This document shows positions 62,148 through 64,000 of a DNA stretch of 64,000 bases, piece after piece. The DNA is from Sphaerisporangium sp040685555. Its GTDB lineage: Bacteria; Actinomycetota; Actinomycetes; Streptosporangiales; Streptosporangiaceae. Under the pieces are notes generated by a model. That model made no database searches, was not told the origin of the DNA, and saw only the letters and a program-made list of their open reading frames with translations. Location: contig NZ_JBFBIK010000015.1 in the NCBI RefSeq assembly GCF_040685555.1, forward strand, positions 1 to 64,000. Direction: 5' to 3'. A program made the position numbers and the translations under genes. Position 1 is the stretch's first letter. Each line of letters opens with the position of its first letter.

Positions 62148-64000
62148 TCACCGGCTGGGAGTGGGCGTCGAGCGGCGCCCGCCCGTGAGCGTCGGTGAGG
62201 GCGTCGGCGGTGGCGGCGTGGTCGAGGTGCCGCCTGAGGTGTCGCCCTGGTTGACCGGGTCGCCGCCTCCGTTGTTGCAGGCGTCGTCCCAGGGAAGGCA
62301 GCCGCCTCCGTTGTCGCCGCCGCCGTTGTCCCCGCCGCCGCCGTTGTCGTTCGGCCAGCCGTTGTCGTCCGGGAAGCCCGGGTCGGTCGGCGTGGGGGTG
62401 GGCGTCGGGGTCGGCTTGGGCACGAGGTCGAGCGGCGAGCCGATGTTGGTCGGCGGCGGGAACTCCATGACCTTCTCGCCCTTCATGGCCTCGGCCATGA
62501 ACGCCCGCCAGACGCGGGCCGGAACGGTGCCTCCGTCGAAGTTGTTGCCCAGGGACAGCTCGGCGCCGCTCTTGCGGTCTTCCTTGTACATGCCGACCGC
62601 CGACGACAGTTGCGGGGTGAAGCCGACGAACCAGGCTTCCTTGTTGTCGTTGTTCGTGCCGGTCTTGCCCGCGACCGGACGGTCGGGCAGGGCCGCGGCC
62701 GTACCGGTGCCGCCCTTGACCACGGACTGCAGGGCGACGATGGCATCCGCGGCCACCTCTTCGGAGATGACCTGTTTGGGCGTCTTGTCCTCGGGGATGA
62801 CCTCGATCTTGTCGGGGCCGATCACCCTGATGACGGTGTGAGTCGGGTAGTGCTTGCCGGCGTTGGCGAAGATCGAATAACCGCCCGCCTGCTCCACGGG
62901 GGTCACGCCGGCGCTGCCGATGGAGAACAGGAACCGGTGGTCGTTGACGTCCTTGTCGAGGCTGTCCTTGCTCAGGCCCGCGTCCTCGGCGATGCGCTTG
63001 ACGGCGTCCAGGCCGACCTCGGCGCCCATCTGGCCGAAGGCCGTGTTGATGGAGTGCTGCGTCGCGTAGATGATGTCCATCGACGCCGGCGTCGAGTGGC
63101 CGTTGGAGATCGGCGTCGTGCCTTCGAGCTTGAGCGGCTGCTTGCCCGTCACGTAGCTCTTCAGGCTGTGGCCCGCCTCCAGCCACGCCGCCAGCACGTA
63201 CGGCTTGAACGCCGACGCCGCCTGCTTGCGGGCCTGGAAGGCCTCGTTGAACTGGTCGGGATGCTTGCCCAGGTAGTCGTTGCCGCCGTAGAAGGCGACC
63301 ACCCGGCCGTTGCGCGGGTCGATGGCGGCGAGGCCGGTGTGGACCTCCCTCGGGAGCCCGGCGGTGGTCTGGACGACGGCCTTCTTCGCGGCGAGCATGA
63401 GGTTCTTGTCGAAGGTGGTGTAGATCTTGTAGCCACCGGTCTCGATCTCGGAGCGCGGCAGCCCCTTGGACTCCAGCTCCTTGAGCGCCTCGGTCAGCAT
63501 GTAGCCGCGCAGCCCGCCGAACGCCGAGGAATCCCTGCGGGCTTTCGGCGTCGGGAACTTCAGCGTCGTCGGAAGGCTGCCGTACTCCTTGGGGTTGAGC
63601 TTCGCCATCTGCCCGAGGACGTAGTTGAAGCGGAACTGGGTGCCGGAGTAGTTCTTCTTCTCCTCGGCGAGGTCGAAGTTGCCCGGCTGCTGGATGCGTC
63701 CGGCGAGGTAGGCGCCCTCGGCCTTGGTCAGCTTCTTGACGCCGTGACCGAAGAACTTCTGAGCGGCGGCCTGGATGCCATAGGTGTTGCGACCGAAGGG
63801 GACGGTGTTCAGGTAGTACTCGAGAACCTTCTTCTTGTCCCAGTCCTTGTCCAGCTTGATCGCGATGAAGATCTCCTTGACCTTCCTCTTGACCGCTACC
63901 TCCTGGCTGAGGCCATTGAAGTAGTTCCTCGCCATCTGCTGGGTGATCGTGGACGCGCCCTGCAGCTGTGTTCCGGTCGCGGTGCTCCAGGCCGACCGCG
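62148..64000 (-). CDS. Class A penicillin-binding protein, N-terminus outside the window
   Basis: 617 codons visible; the 5' end is beyond 64000. The GT51 transglycosylase motif TQLQGASTITQQMARNYF is at the visible start, followed by the transpeptidase: SAFK (SxxK), KTGTNNDNK (KTG). The C-terminus is a Pro/Thr then Gly/Asn-rich linker with two Cys (GGGCLPWDDACNNGGG). It polymerises and cross-links peptidoglycan. Confidence 0.93.
   Translation of the reverse strand, partial: RSAWSTATGTQLQGASTITQQMARNYFNGLSQEVAVKRKVKEIFIAIKLDKDWDKKKVLEYYLNTVPFGRNTYGIQAAAQKFFGHGVKKLTKAEGAYLAGRIQQPGNFDLAEEKKNYSGTQFRFNYVLGQMAKLNPKEYGSLPTTLKFPTPKARRDSSAFGGLRGYMLTEALKELESKGLPRSEIETGGYKIYTTFDKNLMLAAKKAVVQTTAGLPREVHTGLAAIDPRNGRVVAFYGGNDYLGKHPDQFNEAFQARKQAASAFKPYVLAAWLEAGHSLKSYVTGKQPLKLEGTTPISNGHSTPASMDIIYATQHSINTAFGQMGAEVGLDAVKRIAEDAGLSKDSLDKDVNDHRFLFSIGSAGVTPVEQAGGYSIFANAGKHYPTHTVIRVIGPDKIEVIPEDKTPKQVISEEVAADAIVALQSVVKGGTGTAAALPDRPVAGKTGTNNDNKEAWFVGFTPQLSSAVGMYKEDRKSGAELSLGNNFDGGTVPARVWRAFMAEAMKGEKVMEFPPPTNIGSPLDLVPKPTPTPTPTPTDPGFPDDNGWPNDNGGGGDNGGGDNGGGCLPWDDACNNGGGDPVNQGDTSGGTSTTPPPPTPSPTLTGGRRSTPTPSR

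Overview
The window is high-GC DNA with dense genes, GTG/TTG starts, very GC-rich third positions and AGGAGG-type ribosome sites. Gene content points to a filamentous actinobacterium. The order rpsF-ssb-rpsR-rplI...dnaB, the run dnaX-YbaB-recR-DUF5063-lysC-asd, the tadA/tRNA-Ser/upp neighbourhood, F420-dependent (LLM-class) oxidoreductases and a large AfsR/SARP regulator together suggest the order Streptosporangiales (Nonomuraea/Microbispora-like). That placement is inferred from synteny and style; no database was searched. Two runs of 99 N (6602-6700 and 54927-55025) are assembly gaps, and each sits inside a 33-bp tandem repeat.

Layout. 1-54: right end of an IS200/IS605-type element. 156-6481: Ser/Thr kinase, a protein with a Ser/Thr/Pro repeat tail, an APC permease, and a CooC-like ATPase followed by a conserved 128-aa protein. 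6482-9374: minisatellite with gap, a broken LysR gene divergent from an aminotransferase, and a GNAT. 9489-14203: a small secreted protein divergent from a 1019-aa SARP-NB-ARC-TPR regulator and, downstream, a small zinc-ribbon-like gene. Two phased heptamer arrays of the kind SARPs bind flank the regulator. 14247-26411: accessory and housekeeping genes (two LLM oxidoreductases, PL8 polysaccharide lyase, TetR, HxlR and GNAT proteins, SURF1, amidohydrolase, secreted M15-like peptidase). 26609-33443: core block asd, lysC, DUF5063, recR, ybaB-type gene, dnaX, SRP RNA and tRNA-Ser(GGA).

33524-43916: metallopeptidase, small conserved proteins, a His/Lys-rich secreted protein, tRNA-Ser(CGA), tadA with two tadA-associated proteins, upp, a three-gene set of small proteins ending in a PH-domain membrane protein, then XRE/TPR and FadR-type regulators. 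43949-49959: a solitary DnaN paralogue, and a two-component system divergent from an ABC-2 exporter, followed by a phosphoesterase. 49977-53159: a sigma-factor remnant, dnaB with DnaA boxes upstream, and a MATE exporter. 53204-57888: a polar amino-acid ABC transporter, then rplI, rpsR, ssb and rpsF. 58116-64000: small membrane proteins, endonuclease IV, two membrane mannosyltransferase-like proteins and a class A penicillin-binding protein cut by the window edge.

Most of the window is ordinary chromosomal core. The strongest candidates for something undescribed are the SARP circuit (two perfectly phased heptamer arrays, an autoregulated SARP and a zinc-ribbon target), the 22-bp-phased TGTGGA array ahead of lysC, the lone sliding-clamp paralogue, and the coding minisatellites, one of which builds an 11-residue repeat at the N-terminus of an ABC permease.
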